Source of the DNA: Welwitschia mirabilis
Taxonomy: Eukaryota; Gnetophyta; Gnetopsida; Welwitschiales
Direction: 5' to 3'
Assembly (NCBI GenBank): GCA_051453625.1
Contig: JBOZIK010000001.1
Span: 19,753,923 to 19,817,922 of the forward strand
DNA length: 64,000 nt
Shown: positions 12,901-25,248 of the stretch, piece after piece
How the letters are laid out: the number at the start of each line of letters is the position of its first letter
Numbering within the stretch: position 1 is the first letter of the stretch
The notes under the pieces: generated by a model
Databases searched by the model: none
Told to the model about the DNA's origin: nothing
The model's input: only the letters and a program-made list of their open reading frames with translations
Program-made: the position numbers and the translations under genes

Positions 12901-13399
12901 AAAGAAAATTCAAACTTTATAGCAAATTAAATATTTAATATAAATAATTAATTTATTATTTCACATACTCTTGTTTTAAATAATGCTTTAAAATACAGTA
13001 TGAAATTGGGAGTGGTGTAGAGTGGTACAACTAGTATTTGCTTCTTTTTTTGAAGTACTCAATGACAAGTGAAGGGATGGTTCTTACCTAGACCTAACAT
13101 GTTTTTCATACACTAGAGATTTTGTTTACTTTTTTGCAACTTATTTGTGCAAGTACTTTATTGAAGGATTTATAGAGGCATCCTTTAGTTTTAGATTATT
13201 TCTCTTTATAAGGAGTGAAGTGGTGCAGTACATCTTCAATGCACCTTTTGCAAGCTCCTTGATAGCGTTAACTATTGTGAAACCTAAAAGAACATAATGG
13301 TAACACTTATACCTTATTCTAGGTTTTCTATCCCTAAAGGAAGGTTTTGTAATTAGTGACTCATAAACCTTGAAAACATAAAAGTGCAGGCTCAAATAA
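9961..13399. other. AT-rich DNA without a recognisable gene
   Basis: Extremely AT-rich sequence with scattered short open frames (10391-10582 +, 11078-11263 -, 13141-13395 -) that show no family features. At 12,746-12,763 a GCTCTAATACTA word followed by TGTTGG resembles a reverse-strand primer site plus LTR start, but no gag or second LTR supports it. The last few hundred bases may be the 5' untranslated part of the LINE that follows. Confidence 0.5.
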
Positions 13400-13445
13400 A
13401 TTTAAGGTATCTAATGTAGTAGAAGTGAGACTCTGATATCCAATA

Positions 13446-14213
13446 GTGATGGAATTGTCAGGTACCAAATCTTATGTGGAATCAATGAAGGGAAGTAAGC
13501 CTCAAAGATTTTGTAACTTAGACTTTAGCTTCAAGCAAAAAGAAAATATTATCCATGCAAAGATGCCCATCAACTACTCTAGGCATTGGAGGCTTATTTT
13601 AAAAACAAAATCATTAGTAAGTTTCCATATTTAGGAGGGCTTCTATTCATTGAAAAAATGCATCTATAACGTAATTAAAAGTTCGTACAAGTTGTAAGGT
13701 AACCCCTTTTAGAAATGAGTTATTACATTTTATTTTTTTTATTTTGAATAAGAAATAAATTAGTTCTTAGTAGAAGGGACTTATTTCTTTGATTGTAGTG
13801 ATTTAGCCCTAACTAAATGATCTCCTTTCATTCTTAACAAATCCACTATTTTTGAAAAGATCACAATGTGTTTCTATGTGAAAATCATATCTAAAAATAT
13901 GACATCTATAAGCAACTAGGTCATATGTTAAGAGAGTTTGTTAAGCTTAACAGGAATACAGATTTAATGGCAAAATTGGTAATAGTCAGAATATGTCTCT
14001 ATGTGAAATCAGATAGCTTCAAAACAAAAAAATTAATACTGAATACTATGTGGGAAAAATTAGTTTTTAACTTAGAGATTAAAAACATTTCATTGCAATG
14101 TTCAAAGTGCAATAAAAATTGGCATATGATGAAGGAATGTAATAAAAATGAGAAAGTCCAAAAACAAGGACTAGTAAGAAGTCAAGAAAAAAGATTGTAA
14201 AAATAGATTAACT
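13446..14213 (+). pseudogene. LINE ORF1 relic (DUF4283-like region and CCHC knuckle)
   Basis: ORF1 proteins of plant L1 elements bind the element RNA. Near 13,828 the text S-P-F-I-L-N-K-S-T-I-F matches the region before the knuckle. An open frame at 13925-14200 contains V-R-I-C-L-Y-V-K, matching the family's ARVCVEVDL text. At 14,099-14,140 there is a perfect C-x2-C-x4-H-x4-C knuckle (Cys-Ser-Lys-Cys ... His ... Cys). The N-terminal half is broken into pieces. The best-preserved coding patch of this LINE is the knuckle itself. Confidence 0.75.
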
Positions 14214-14593
14214 TTAACTCTAAATAATAATTTAATTAAGTAAGAAAATAAATACGATATTCTATCAGAAGAAGAGCTAAAATAGATGTAAAAAAGGAAA
14301 TAAGAAATGAATGAAAAATAGGTGAAGATGAAAAATAGTAGACAAAGAACATTTACAATGTGCGAGAACACTCTTTGAAAATACAACATCGTCAGAAGTG
14401 GAAATGGATTAGGATTAAAGATAAAATAATAACACTATGAAGGAGTATGTTTTTGATGTGCTAGAAGCAAGAAAAAGTGGAAAACATGGGTAGGTAAACA
14501 AAAGAATTAGAATGAAAACCCGCAAATTTAAAATTGAGAAGGAGACAAAGGAGGTTATTTAAGATGGTAAGCAATCTCAATTCTCTTTTTAAT

Positions 14594-15700
14594 GATTATT
14601 TTTTAGAATTGTAAAGGCCTTGGAAATGGTTAGAAAATTTTGCATCTTTGGAGTTTTTTGAAGAACTCACTAGTATCTATGTTTCTTCATTAAGAAACAA
14701 AATTAGATTTTATAGTAATTAGTCCTTTTTATACAAAGTTCTCTTGATCCTTTATTTTGGTTTTAAGTATGTGCATAAAAGAAGGATAATTAATCCTTTG
14801 GATGCATGATAGAATTACTACTACTAGTAAAAGTAATAATTATTTTATAGTTAATTGATTTTTAATGATAACAAAAGAAGAATTACAAATTTCTGTGGAC
14901 ATTGGGATGTAGACCAAATACTACAATGCCTATGTCACATTATCTTAGATTCCATGTACATTATCATGGAAGATTTTAATTAGATCTTCAGTCCTCACGA
15001 GAAATTCAATAATGTTTATATCCTTTCTATTATTAATATTTTTACTAGGTGTTTTAATAAATATGATTATAAAAATCATTTTTTACATAAAGCAACCTAT
15101 AGTTGGAGTAATCGTAGTGAAGGGTAAAATCTTATTATGTCTAGAATTGAAAGATGCCTGGTTAAAAATTTGAATGATCATTATTTTCTCAAAGAAAAAG
15201 TAAGATTCTTTTCTAATCATAGATCTTCAGCCCTAACTATGAATTCTCTCAAGAATAAATTGCTTTTGAGATTTAAGCACACCTAGCTAAAAGATCCAAA
15301 CTTCATTGATTTCGTTAAGACTACTGGAAATGCTATGGTGGAAGGTTCTTTTACTTGCATATTATTTAAAAAGATTAAAATGTTAAGACATAAGTTAATC
15401 ATATAGAAGAGAGAGTTAATGAATCCTTTAGAAATGTTAAAAATCAATTACTGGAAGAGCTTACTATTATCCAAAATACCAATGAGATCACTATCTTAGA
15501 TATAGGTTATGAAAATTACCTCATCTTGTAAAATTCATGGCATATCCTTAAAGGAAGAAATCTATAGAAATAAAGATCTAAAATTCAATGCTTAAAGGAA
15601 GGTGATCATAATACAAAGTTATTTTTCCATATTTCTAACAAACACAGACAAAAAAATCACATACGTAGAGGATGTCTATAATGTGCTAAAAAAACCAATA
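14594..15700 (+). pseudogene. LINE ORF2 endonuclease relic
   Basis: The start near 14,611 reads N-C-K-G-L-G-N, then E-T-K-L-D near 14,694, matching the WNCRGLGN...ETK opening of apurinic-type LINE endonucleases, which nick the target DNA. At about 14,957-15,005 comes I-M-E-D-F-N (family GDFN), then A-T-Y-S-W-S-N near 15,093 (TWSN) and I-E-R-C-L-V (LDRfLv), followed by F-S-N-H-R-S-S-A (SDH, Asp changed). The linker to RT follows at 15,590-15,660 with C-L-K-E-G-D-H-N-T-K-L-F-F-H, matching the WLxxGDxNTKFFH block. Confidence 0.85.
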
Positions 15701-15719
15701 AAGGTTTCTTAATGTTTGC

Positions 15720-16200
15720 AAGTAGACTTCCTTAATGCTTATATTAGGTTTTCTTTTAATTTTAATTAGACTATTAAAAATATTTAGCCTCCCTTAGTAA
15801 GAAAAATTACAACTCAATTGACCAGATGGAACAAAAAATTTCTTTCAAATGTAGGAAAAATCCTTTTAGCAAAATCTTGTCTGGCAAGCATGACTATATA
15901 TCCTACTAGTTACTTTCTTATTTCCAAAAACTTTTCTAGCTTGATTGATAACATTATTAGATATTTTATTTGATTAGATGGCAAGTTTCATAAGAGGCTT
16001 TATCTTATAAATTTTGAACAAATAGCTATGCCAAACAAAGTAGGTGGTCTTGGAGTTAGAAAGACCTTGGATATAAATAAATGCATTATCATTAAGCATT
16101 ATTGTAAATTTTATTTAAATAATAGTATTCCTTAGCTAAATTTTTTTAAAAAGCATTATAGAAACGAATAAAGACATTCCATTTTCTAGAGGTAAATGAT
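15720..16200 (+). pseudogene. LINE ORF2 RT C-terminal part (core deleted)
   Basis: The text from about 15,798 (L-V-R-K-I-T-T-Q-L-T-R-W, L-S-N-V-G-K-I-L-L-A-K-S, I-I-R-Y-F-I, K-V-G-G-L-G-V-R) is the C-terminal part of plant L1 RTs, normally reached more than a kilobase after the endonuclease linker. Here only about 110 bases separate the linker text from it, so the fingers and palm, including the catalytic YADD, are absent. The deletion junction lies between about 15,670 and 15,790. Such an ORF2 could not make cDNA. Confidence 0.85.
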
Positions 16201-16289
16201 TCACTCTACAAGAGAGGTTTGACCATAGGTTTTTGAAAATCAAACTCTTTCCATTTAAAATGGTAAAATAAGCATTAGCCATAGCTAGA

Positions 16290-16480
16290 ATAAATTATAA
16301 AAGTTTGATATTCCTAATAAAATTAAGATGTTGTGGTGGTATATATTGAAAGGTTACATTTCAATAGCGGATAAGATCATCCAAAGAAATTTAAAAGTTA
16401 ACCAAGGCTATCCCATATGTTATGAAGATAATAAGTCTTAATATCACTTATTCATTTAATTTTCATTTGTAAAAGATCTT
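16290..16480 (+). pseudogene. LINE zf-RVT domain relic
   Basis: Text W-K-F-D-I-P-N-K-I-K-M-L-W-W followed by A-D-K-I-I-Q-R-N-L and C-Y-E-D matches the plant-specific zinc-binding domain at the end of L1 ORF2 (iWkxxvPxKIkxFxW ... CxxC ... Hxxx-C). The His-containing part follows at 16,441-16,456. The order after RT is correct. It supports plant L1 identity. Confidence 0.75.
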
Positions 16481-17845
16481 TAGAGAGCCTTGAATATATA
16501 TATTTCATATCTTGTTAGATTGGATGCTTTTTATTCTTTTATAAAAAAATAACTTCATAATCATTGGGGCTTGGATTTTATGAAAACATAGATGCAATAT
16601 TATTTTTTAATAAGAAAAAATCTCTCTCTCAAAAATAAAATATAAAAATTATTTAGCATATTAGAGAATTGAATTAGATCCATGTCTAATAAAAAAAGAG
16701 CTTGCTAAAATCTTGCAAACAAAATTGAGTTTAATTTATAGATTATTTATAGCAGAGAGTTTCTCAACCACATTAGGAAGAAGCATTAGAACCATGCTAG
16801 AGCACTTACAATAGTCATAATGAACTAGAAGAAATGGGGAAGACCTTTAGGACTAAACTAGCTAGGCATGTTATGTTGTTAAACCATGTTCAAACTTGGG
16901 AAGTCTTCCTAGTAGTAAAATGGAATTCCTATGTTCTGAGCTTTAAAATCCATGATTTAGATCTTTCAAAGGAGTTATTCAGAAACTAGAATGGTAGATC
17001 TACCAACATAAGTAGCACTATCATTTTCATTGATATTTCTGCTATTAGTGATTTCATCCGCACATGTTCTCAGGATATTAAGCTCAAAAGGAATGCTTCT
17101 AAAGCATTCATAGTTCCACAGTTTTAAAGATTAATATGGAAAACTTTATGCAAGAGAGGAGGAAGCTACATAAGAAAATATCTTCCAAGGCCTTTTGGTT
17201 CTTGAACTACTCTAATCATAAAATACTTCACCTTGGAAGGCTGCTTTTATAAAATAAATAATCTTTACTTTCACTTCCTATCTGTCATGATAGGGGAATG
17301 TTTAATAGATCTCCTCTTCTTTCGTTCAAATTCTCTCCATCATTCTCTCTAAAGTTGCAAGGTAATACATGAAGAAGTATGGCTTCTTTACTAAAGAAAA
17401 ATGTATATAGCTGTTGGAATTTCAGGTCAGCAAGACATCCCAAGGAAGCCTATCTAATAATCATTGTTGTAAAATCTTCCCAAATATAGCTAGAGTGATA
17501 AAGAGAACAACCTTTCCATGCTTTTTGAATACACTGATGATGCATCAAAAGAGCAAAAATATCAGTCTAATATGTAGGAAATCAAATACCTTAGAAGATA
17601 AAAGAAGTAAAATAAAAGAAAACTAAACCCATTATTGTCAATCGGCTTATATGCTAATTTACTGCCTATATCTAATTAGAATTAGGAACTAGGGTTGACT
17701 ATATTAAATGATTATGTTTGAGGCTTTGATTACCAACACGATTTATATAGATCTTGGAAAAATAGCTTTTAAGCTATGTTGTATCTCCTCTTCTATTAGA
17801 TTATAATATAATATGTATTTACCATTTCTTTAAAAAAATTTAATT
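16481..17845 (+). other. LINE 3' region
   Basis: Weakly readable continuation of ORF2 beyond zf-RVT, in the place where many plant L1 elements carry an RNase H domain. I could not recognise RNase H residues with confidence. The open frame 17414-17626 has no recognisable features. The region ends in the A-rich tail at about 17,830-17,845. Confidence 0.5.
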
Positions 17846-20800
17846 TATTAATAACAAATTATTAATCATTATTAAAGTAATATTGTTGGCATGAGATTAG
17901 GAAGGTAATTTATGAATGAATGAATTGTCTACATCTTTGACTTAAACTTATGTGATTTTAAAAGTTTTGTTATACTTATTCTTCTATAATTGATTTTCCT
18001 TTTACTGTTATGTATATTATATCAATAAATGTTTTTGTCTTTATATCATGTTTTATCAATAGAAAAGGCTACATCTTCCAAACGAAAAAAAAAAACATTT
18101 TTTGTATCTCATTGATCAAGTTAATAATAACTATACCAATTATGTTAACTTATTAATAGGTTAATCTCAATAATTTCACATTTACATCAACTATGTTTGA
18201 AACTATTATTTAAGAAATATTAATTTAAATTATAAATTATTAATTTTAATCTTTTTTTCTTTGTTATATTATAAAATTATGATCTATAATGCAAACTGAA
18301 TATAAGAGTAAAAATATTAGAAGACTTAAGACTAATTCATTAAGTTAGCCTAATACTAGAATATGCATTTTATACATTTTTATCTCTTAATTATGATTAT
18401 TTAAAATTAGGATATTCTTATATATGATACTATAACATATTTTCATACTATTTTATAAGTTAATTTTATACTATCTATAAGTAAAAGTAGAAATCATAAA
18501 GCCCATTTCAGATTTTCTTAAGAAGCATAGTGTGATGCTATAATGACCTAACATATTAGCATAATGGTAAGTCAAAAATTTATCATATAATTTCATAATT
18601 TTTAGTTAATTTATCTTTAATTAATGCTTTCTCTCAGGATTAATAAACTTTATTATGTAAATAAATTTTTATTTAAAACATTTTTTGAGCCATAAGTTTT
18701 TAATATATAAAACTAAAAAAAGTTAATTTACATGGTTGAAATCTAAAAACCTTTTGTTATTCAGGTGTAATTTGTATTATTTGCTCTTTAATGATATTTT
18801 GCGATTATAATACCTTTATCTTTACTTCATAGGATTATTTGTAGTAACATGTAATATTATAGTTATAGTGAGTTATAACCTCAATTCTTGTTGACATGTG
18901 TTCAAAAGGAGTATAACTATAATGATGAAAATTTAAAGAAGTTATAAGAAAATCATGGAACTGTGTACTATCTATTAGTTAGTTAACAGAATTTACTTAG
19001 ACATTTTAACTTAATAGTAGAACATGAAATGATATGATTCATTTTACATTCAAAAGATGCATTCTTTCTAAATTTGTGAAATACTGTAAAATGAAGGTCA
19101 TCTATTTTCAAAATCATATCTCACAACATCAAGATTCATCTAAGAGGAGAATAAGAATAAGTTTGATAAAATACTTAAAGCTACATAGGCCTAAGATTAA
19201 AAACTTAGGCAAGTGATTCATCCATGAACCACCTATCTATCAACTTATCAAAATATCATTTATAATAATGTTTCATTAGTAAATTATTAATTTTTTAATA
19301 AATTATTAATACATTTAGTTTACATTAAAATATTACTTTACCTCTACCTATTATTTCTACAGTTGATAAAGTAACCTAAAATTTCAACATTTAGTTCTAA
19401 AATCATAAATTTCCCACATGGTATCAAATATCTTTCACTTTATTTGAAATATAAGATTACATCATTTTTACTTTAGAAAATTTTAATAATGTATTAGAGT
19501 TAAAGGTTGTAGCTCCAAGATGTTAAAAACAAATTTGAAAAATCACTAGGTTCAAAGTGAAAGATTATACATCTAGAATATTTAGAATAAACATAATAAA
19601 ATAGCAAATTCATGACTAAAGGTTCTAGTGCTAAAGACAAGCCTAATAAAACCTTAAATTCAAAAGATAATGATTATATGCTAAAATAAAAATGATAATA
19701 GAAAAGAACTTTATTAATGAAAAATTCAAAAATTACACTAAGTGGTTGTAATAATTAATGAAATGAAATAAATTAATTTCTTTTAGTAACCAATGTGATA
19801 GTAAATTTTAAGTTATAATTGTAGTTATAGTTTAAACTAATATCATAATGATGTATCTTAATTAAAAAAGTATAGGAGGAAGGAAATGAAATTATTTTCA
19901 TCTAGTGCTAAGGCATTAAAGTGTAAACATTAAAGTACTTAATTTTAGGAGAAGATAGTTCTTATAAGTGTTTTACATTCATGTCTCGTTAGAAATAGAA
20001 GATGTTATTATTAATGATTAGTGTGACATAATACTAGTTGATGAAAAGAAAGGTACAAACTAGAAGAATTAAGACTAAGATCTCCATAAGGTTAGAAGTA
20101 ACTGCCAATTTTCTAGTTAAAGAACTATGATTTAATATTTTAGACGTGTGAACTAATCAATCAAGCTTAATAGGATATATGAAGTAGGAATGTTAGAGAT
20201 GTTCTATAAAATGTCTATGGAAATATTTAGTTATGAAGCTATAAACTAAGAAGTTAATAGCATAGTTGATGTCATGTTATTATTTTTTAATGAAAATAAA
20301 GTTTTTCAACTGTTAAAGTATTAAGAATAAAGGCCAAAATATACTAATAAGCCATAATTTTCTCTTCTATAGAACATGATGATTTTGTTTCTCCTCTTTG
20401 CTTCTTAAAATACTATTAAATAATCCTCCTTGTATTTTCTTTAATGAATAATATAAAAATGTTTTAAAAACATAGATTTTCCAAATCAATAATTTATAAT
20501 TTCCCAAATTTAGTAATAAATAGTTTTATTAGATTAAAAAAAGAAAAATTTCATGAAATATCTAAATTATTTTGAATTCGCATGGTCAAATCTATTTATG
20601 ATGTCTATAATAATATTAATAGTATACATGTTTTACCTTTTTCTATTATAAAGATAAGCCATATAAATTTGAAGTGTCATGATTCCTATTAAATAATTAG
20701 AAAGTAAAAAATATTAAACAAAGAAAGTTAAATATAAAAAAAAGCATTATCTCATGAATTTCACAATGTAACCTACCCTATTGATCATGCAATAAACTCT

Positions 20801-22479
20801 TGGTCCATTGATTGTGAGCTATTATAGGTCAATCACACATGATAGCTAGAGTAATTAATAACTAAAGTGTTTTTCATCTATATCATGTTGTGTATTTGTA
20901 ATAGCTACAACTTCAATTACCATTAGAGCCCTATTACTCATCCATCATAGTGTGATAGCATTAAAAAGTTGAAAAACAATATAAAAAATAATGAAAGATA
21001 AAAGCTCCTAATTTCTTTTCGTTTATTACCTATGTAAACTGCATCCTCTATTATGATATAAAATTACTACTTTTTCATCTTATAATAAATCCTCTCACTA
21101 GATTTAACATGTTCTAATATTTCATCCTATTAGTAAAGTTCTATTTTGTATCTTTTTCATACTTTATTGTATTTTGAATTCTCAAATTCTCTTTTTTTAT
21201 ACTAAAGTAGGGTTTTATTAAAGATTTATTTTAAAACTTATTTTAAACTAGCTAATAAGAGAATTTTAATCCTATCCCCACCAATTTGAATTTTCTATTT
21301 CTAAAATATGCATTATTGTAAAGTTAAATCTATAGAAAATAAGAGAGAAATAAAATTCTAGGGTCTGGTCTTTAGAACAAAGCCATCTTTCAAATCACTT
21401 CATCTCTTTCTTCTTTTATTTTATTTTTTTAGGTCTTTTTCTATTAAATTTTAACACATAAATATATTTATTGGGATTTTTGTACTAACATGAAGGATGT
21501 TGATGATAATTTCATGTTTTTATAGGATAAATAAGCCACCTATAGTAGATGAGTTAGAGGAAGCACCACTATGTATTCTAGTTTGAGCCCCTTAGTAAGG
21601 TTTTTACATCTTCTCCTATTACACAGATGCCATTAGTGTGCTATTTTATAAAAAATAGATAATAAAAGAAGAATATATTAAGAGGAATCAGTTATCATAA
21701 AAAAATATCATTTAGTTTTATTAAAAAGCATTAGAGAAGACTCAATGAAAAACATGATTCATTGTATCTTAGCATGATTTGTGTGATCTTGTCATAGAGA
21801 AAATCATCTAGACCTTGTCATAGAAAAAAAATTATCTAATATAGGTAATAGAATTATACAACAGAACAAACATTAATATGCTATACTATTAATAAAGATC
21901 CAAACTAATCAAAGAGAAAAATAATTATTAAATCATAAGTTAGGCACATAGAAATAGAGGTTATAGATAAGTTCCTTTAGATGTAGTTTAGTAATCCTAA
22001 TTAAGAAATAAGAATATATATAAATAGTGGTACTAGACCAAAAAAAAAAAAAAATAATTATTAAAATCAAAAATTGAAGATGAGGAGTCTTTTAAGGCTT
22101 GATATCTATCATTTAAGAAGGGCCTCTCTGTTCAAGCTCTAAATCCTTTGGATCATGTTTTGTTCAAGCTAGTAGTCCTTAATGTCCACCCCATAACCTA
22201 CATTAGTAATCTAGTGATATTTCATACTAGGATGATCTTAGCTTTATAAAATAAAAAGCCTTTTAACTTTGTGTATATCATTTTAAATTTATGAAATATG
22301 CATTTTAGCACCATATCATTTTCTTTTCTACTTGATGTTATTTTGAAAACAAAAAATGTGTCTGAGCACACACATGAGTCTTCAATGAAAATAATAATCT
22401 TAACTAAAAAGGATCTCATCAAAATTCATCTTACATAAAGGAGGGGAATAAAACCTCTAGATCCATCATATCCATAAAT
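17846..22479. other. AT-rich DNA without a recognisable gene
   Basis: No coding relic recognised over 4.6 kb. Poly-A runs at about 18,086-18,097 and 22,040-22,054 could be old retroposon tails. A CCCACA-TGGTATCA word at 19,414-19,426 looks like an LTR end plus an initiator-Met primer site, but no matching second LTR or gag text was found. The small open frames here (19034-19216 +, 22222-22422 -) show no family features. Confidence 0.5.
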
Positions 22480-22484
22480 AGATA
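22480..22484. repeat. Target-site duplication of A, left copy
   Basis: AGATA directly before the 5' LTR; identical to 30,845-30,849 after the 3' LTR. Confidence 0.85.
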
Positions 22485-23931
22485 CATTGGTAAATCTAGT
22501 TTTTATAATTTCACTTGTCAAATATTTTATGTTAATGTGTAGATATGTCAATAAACATTGATTGACCTTAGACTATAATGGATCTTCAAAGACAACATCA
22601 CATGAAAAGGATTAGTTGACAAGATATAAAATCAATTGCTTAAAGACATCTATGAAATTAAAGATGTCTTGAGTAAAAATGTCTATGAAATTGAAGAGTC
22701 TCTATGTATTATAAATCAAGTCACAGGATAAAATACAACTACCATATTTAAGATAATTAAGCTAAAAGTTAAACTTGACATAGATGAAGATGTCTACATA
22801 TTTTAAGACATCTATATTGAGTCAAAACAAGTAATAGAGTTAATTTGGTTTTTAACTAATATCTTACATTTTAGATGAACTGTGAACTTGTATCTTTCAA
22901 ATTCACGGTTATAGAGATCCAAAAATACTATAGACCAAAACTCATCAAAATTAGGATAAGTTAACAGAAGACATCTACAAAAGTTAAGAAATCTCGGACA
23001 AAATTTCATATCAGTAAAAAATAAAGTTACGTGTCTAATTCCTAGACATTTCCTATTTGTTACACAATGGTTACAAAATCAAACAACTACCTTTCAAGAT
23101 TAAACAACTAGATCTTCTTTGATTATATAAAGGCTTAACATGATGAAAACGAAGAAGCCTTTTTTTAAAACTACAGTGTATACTCAGCTTTTAAATCTTG
23201 GTACATAATAATCAAATCAAAATCAAAGGATACATAAGTGTAAGAAACTTTTCACGGAGAATAAAAGGCATCATTTATAAATAGCTTACATTACTTTTAC
23301 CATTTAATCTTGGATGGACATTGATGTTATCTTCATGCATACTCATAACTATAATGACAATATCAAGAAGCTTAAATCTTCATCAAAGCAATATCTTTAG
23401 GCTTTTTGTTGTATTATACTTTTAATTTTACATTGTGAACTATGTTATTATTGAATATTATTGTAAGTCCATTCTTAAATATCAAATACTTTGTAAGGTC
23501 ACCCTTAGAGGGGTGTGCATTAGATATTATACTTTAAGGCACTTGTTTTATGTAAGATTATTGGTGAGCCAGAAAACCATTATTTCCTTGTGAGAAAGAG
23601 AGTGATGCCTTTTGAGAAGACTTTCACTATTCTAAAGGTTGATGATGTGCTTATGAAAACCACTATTCCCTTAAGAAGGAGAGAGTTCTATCTTACAAGG
23701 AGACTTTCATTTTTTATTTAGTTGGTAGAGCACTAAAATACCACTATTTTCTTACAAGTTAAGAATATTCAGAGGTGTGAGTAGAAGCTATCCTTTATGT
23801 ATGAATGTACCCAGGTTATAAGCCCACATTATTTGATAAGATGTTTTTATGGTACATTTTCTTTTTTTTATTAGTTTATCTTTACTTGGTGAAACTAATT
23901 CACCCCTCTTCTCTAAGTTTAATTATTTTCA
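22485..23931 (+). repeat. 5' LTR of A
   Basis: About 1.45 kb. The start should read TGTTGG; here the first two bases are CA, so the terminal TG is lost by transitions. It ends in CA at 23,930-23,931. A TATA-like box TATATAAAGG lies at 23,124-23,133 and recurs as CATATAAAGG or CATATAAAGC in the other + LTRs, so transcription probably began just downstream. Near the 3' end an 80-base unit is present three times (starts 23,573, 23,656, 23,735). Confidence 0.9.
23124..23133 (+). promoter_or_regulatory. Putative LTR TATA box
   Basis: TATATAAAGG within the 5' LTR of A. The homologous position is kept in the 3' LTR (30,070-30,079) and in the LTR of E (34,431-34,440). Conservation among otherwise diverged copies supports a promoter role. 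Confidence 0.5.
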
Positions 23932-23933
23932 AG

Positions 23934-23948
23934 TGGCATCAGATTGGG
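23934..23948 (+). other. Primer binding site of A
   Basis: TGGCATCAGATTGGG starts two bases after the LTR. It matches the complement of the plant initiator-Met tRNA 3' end (TGGTATCAGAGC...) with a few changes. The same site follows the LTRs of E and F. Confidence 0.85.
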
Positions 23949-24212
23949 TACTTATGAAAAGGAGTAACTTCCTTAAGTGAACAATGGAAGGGATGTCATC
24001 ATTAAACATCTGCTCTTTGATGGGGAAAACTTTGCCTATTAGAAGATAAGGATGTGAGTGTACTTATAGTATTTTGAGTTTTAGATATGGTAGAGCATAG
24101 AAGAAGGCTACACAAATCCTATGAAGAATTTTATAAATGTTGCAAGTAATACCATTACTCAGATCAAGAAAAGGAAAGACCTGATAGATGAAAAAAGATA
24201 CTTTATGTATGA

Positions 24213-24282
24213 CTCTAAATCTAAGAATGCACTTTATTCTACTTTATCTCTAAATCTAAGAATGCACTTTATTCTACTTTAT
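24213..24282 (+). repeat. Perfect 35-bp tandem duplication in gag
   Basis: The block 24,213-24,247 is repeated without change at 24,248-24,282. F and E show one copy at the equivalent place where visible. Either a late duplication in this copy or an assembly effect, since an N run lies 60 bases downstream. Confidence 0.8.
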
Positions 24283-24342
24283 CTATAAGAGAGTTTAATA
24301 GAATAGCAAGCCACAAGATAAAACAATAAATATGAAATGTTC

Positions 24343-24352
24343 NNNNNNNNNN
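24343..24352. other. Assembly gap, 10 N
   Basis: Short placeholder gap in A gag. The equivalent sequence in E reads across this point at about 62,160-62,185. Confidence 0.95.
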
Positions 24353-25148
24353 ATGAAGGCACTTCTATCATGAAACAATCTAAGCTTCTAGTTTAGATAA
24401 ATTAATTCAAGAATCTCAAGATGAACCATGGAGAAAGGGTTCATGAGTGCTTTATTAGAGCTTCAAACATTGTGAAAGCAATACATGGCATTAGAGAATA
24501 TCTTTCAAAAGCAAAGATAATATAAAAAGTTATTAGGTCACTAACCTTTGAATATAGATCAAAGACTACAACTATGGAAGAATCTAGAGATTTCAATTAA
24601 TGAATATAGAAGAGATACACAGTGCTCTTACATCATACAAAATGAATCTCATACAAGATGAAGCTTTGAAAGAAAAACCTATTGCACTTTAAGGTAAGCC
24701 AAACCATAAATTAGAGATCAAATCAAAAGATGAATGAAGAATAGAAAGAATAAGACTTTAATAATGAAAATGAGAAACTCATGTTCATTATAAAAAGAAT
24801 AAAGAGACTTCTTGCATGAAAATACAATAAAATGGAAGACTTCAATAAATAATCAAGTTTTCTAGCTAATGCTAAGTCAAAATATAAGTCTTCTATTAAT
24901 GCTTCTTTTCCTAATATTTTAAAAGTGGAATGTTGGGTATGTGGAGGACAAGAACATATAGCCTTGAAATACCTTAGTACTAACAGATTATAGGATAAGA
25001 AATAAAAGAAAGAGTCAAAGAAGAAGAAATCATCTTTATAAGATGGAATGATGATGAAGATATAATAGAAGAAGAAACATTTGATAATGAGAAAGTACAT
25101 CCTTCATAGATGTCCATTACACACTTTCAAAAATAAGATAATGAGACA

Positions 25149-25248
25149 NNNNNNNNNNNNNNNNNNNNNNNNNNNNNNNNNNNNNNNNNNNNNNNNNNNN
25201 NNNNNNNNNNNNNNNNNNNNNNNNNNNNNNNNNNNNNNNNNNNNNNNN
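25149..25248. other. Assembly gap, 100 N, with duplicated flanks
   Basis: The 141 bases before the gap (25,008-25,148) are repeated after it (25,249-25,389) with a single difference. This is the signature of two contigs whose ends overlap but were not merged, so real gag is probably about 240 bases shorter here. Confidence 0.9.

Larger units (their letters stand above)
13400..17845 (+). mobile_element. L1-type LINE, internally deleted
   Basis: A non-LTR retrotransposon with ORF1 (13.4-14.2 kb) and ORF2 (14.6-17.6 kb) in the plant L1 order: nucleic-acid-binding ORF1, endonuclease, RT C-terminal part, zf-RVT. The RT core between endonuclease and RT C-terminus is missing. The 3' end near 17,845 (TTACCATTTCTTTAAAAAAA, 17,819-17,838) resembles the short A-tailed ends of plant L1 elements. 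All parts carry stops. No target duplication was identified. Confidence 0.85.

Noticed and set aside
19414-19430. CCCACA-TGGTATCA as LTR end plus primer site of another copia element
   Set aside because: No second LTR and no convincing gag downstream; 13 matching bases in AT-rich DNA are not enough.
24723-25100. 125-residue minus-strand frame rich in Phe, Ser and Tyr
   Set aside because: Antisense shadow of the acidic, Lys-rich part of A gag. The equivalent frame at 62,435-62,677 (-) is the same shadow in E.
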